The position numbers and the translations under genes are program-made. Of a stretch of DNA of 6,491 bases, positions 5,829-6,491 are shown piece by piece. This DNA is from Ignavibacteria bacterium UBA4661. Lineage in GTDB: Bacteria > Bacteroidota > Ignavibacteria > Kapaibacteriales > UBA4661. Location of the stretch: positions 4,391 through 10,881 of the forward strand of contig DHLT01000032.1 of NCBI GenBank assembly GCA_002405405.1. Reading direction: 5' to 3'. Every line of letters starts with the position of its first letter. Positions within the stretch are counted from its first letter, which is position 1. Under the pieces are notes generated by a model. The model was not told the DNA's origin, did not search any database, and was given only the letters and a program-made list of their open reading frames with translations.

Positions 5829-6491
5829 TGGAACCAATCTCATCATCTTCATCGGCATCGCGTCATGATGCGCATTCTTCTCAACAGACAACGCTGACAC
5901 AGCTTTTTCAAACGGCGCAGACAGAAGTACACACGGAATCATTGTTTTCTGCACAAGAACATGTCGACATTCTTCATGCAGTATTCGCCGACCCATCTGT
6001 ATCATCTACTCCCGCGTCATTTTCTCAACGCATATTCACAACAACAAATATTATGCTTACATCCTTAGGAACACTTGCTATCGCCGGTCTTACAACTGCA
6101 GGAATATGGTGGCATTCGCAGACAATGCCAACGACTACATCAATCGACCAGAACCAAGTAGCATCCGAAAGCCCTGCACAAACTTCAACACAAGCTCAAG
6201 CACAGAAGCAAGCAGAAGCACCAGTACAAACACAAGGAACAGTAAAATTTGCAGGGAATTCACTTGATACTCCCGATGGCAAAACAGTGCGTGTGATTAC
6301 CTCCAAAGAGGCGCAGGCAATTCCGCCGGAGCAGATAGAGAACATGTCTGTCATCCGTGAAAATGGAAAACACATTGTTCAGATTAAACTCAAAGATGGT
6401 CAAGTATTTCGTCTGCATCAGGAGACGAGCCATAACAAACAGAAAGTACAAATATTGACTACTGAGGAATTGAAAGCTCTTCCGCCTGATA
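5828..6491 (+). CDS. Single-span membrane protein, putative anti-sigma factor (3' end beyond window)
   Basis: An open frame of 221 codons with no stop before the window ends. The ATG overlaps the sigma stop codon (TAATG), which implies translational coupling. The order is a Ser/Thr/Gln-rich, presumably cytoplasmic N-terminus (1-70), one hydrophobic span IMLTSLGTLAIAGLTTAGIWW (75-95), a Gln/Ala/Thr linker (about 100-137) and a distal domain (138 on). The distal domain contains the motif VRVITSKEAQAIPPE (154-168) and a related copy VQILTTEELKALPPD (207-221), 53 residues apart. Position and topology fit a membrane anti-sigma factor holding the upstream ECF sigma until a signal arrives; that role is inferred. 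I see no zinc-binding ZAS motif (HxxxCxxC) and no recognisable FecR domain. The segment PPEQIENMSVI loosely recalls the I-x-x-I/M-x-V pattern of TonB-plug or BlaR1/M56-associated domains, but this is only a resemblance. Confidence 0.8.
   Translation, partial: MEPISSSSSASRHDAHSSQQTTLTQLFQTAQTEVHTESLFSAQEHVDILHAVFADPSVSSTPASFSQRIFTTTNIMLTSLGTLAIAGLTTAGIWWHSQTMPTTTSIDQNQVASESPAQTSTQAQAQKQAEAPVQTQGTVKFAGNSLDTPDGKTVRVITSKEAQAIPPEQIENMSVIRENGKHIVQIKLKDGQVFRLHQETSHNKQKVQILTTEELKALPPD

Overview
The window is about 6.5 kb of chromosomal-looking bacterial DNA of moderate GC content. It has ordinary housekeeping and signalling content, with no mobile element and no CRISPR array. The best lineage clue is upstream of the tRNA gene: a TTTG / TATTTTTG pair 20 bp apart, which matches the -33/-7 promoter type (TTTG, TAnnTTTG) known from Bacteroidota and relatives. 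Several weak or absent Shine-Dalgarno sequences and a tRNA without an encoded CCA end fit that, so a member of the Bacteroidota/Chlorobiota/Ignavibacteria-like group is my guess. This is inference from small signals, not from a phylogeny.

Left part (1-1418): two divergently transcribed phosphorelay genes. On the minus strand is the N-terminal 294 codons of an NtrC-type sigma-54-dependent response regulator (receiver plus the start of the AAA+ domain), cut by the window edge. On the plus strand, 137 bp away, is a 132-residue single-domain CheY/DivK-like response regulator. No histidine kinase is visible.

Middle (1608-4702): a plus-strand dienelactone hydrolase-family protein with an intact Cys/Asp/His triad and a Tat-like RR-x-FL N-terminus, then a bidirectional hairpin terminator. 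Facing it on the minus strand are tRNA-Lys(TTT), with its own predicted promoter and an unusual leader hairpin abutting its 5' end, and upstream of that dxs (1-deoxy-D-xylulose-5-phosphate synthase), the entry enzyme of the MEP isoprenoid pathway.

Right part (4703-6491): a 445-bp divergent intergenic region, then an ECF-type sigma-70 family factor with a Ser/Thr-rich, hydrophobic-ended C-terminal tail. It is joined by a TAATG stop-start overlap to a single-span membrane protein that runs off the window. That second protein sits where an anti-sigma factor is expected. After a Gln/Ala/Thr-rich linker its distal half carries a duplicated motif (V-x-[VI]-[IL]-T-[ST]-x-E-x-x-A-[IL]-P-P-[ED]) that I do not recognise as a known anti-sigma domain. 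This sigma/membrane-protein pair is the part of the window most likely to be under-described.
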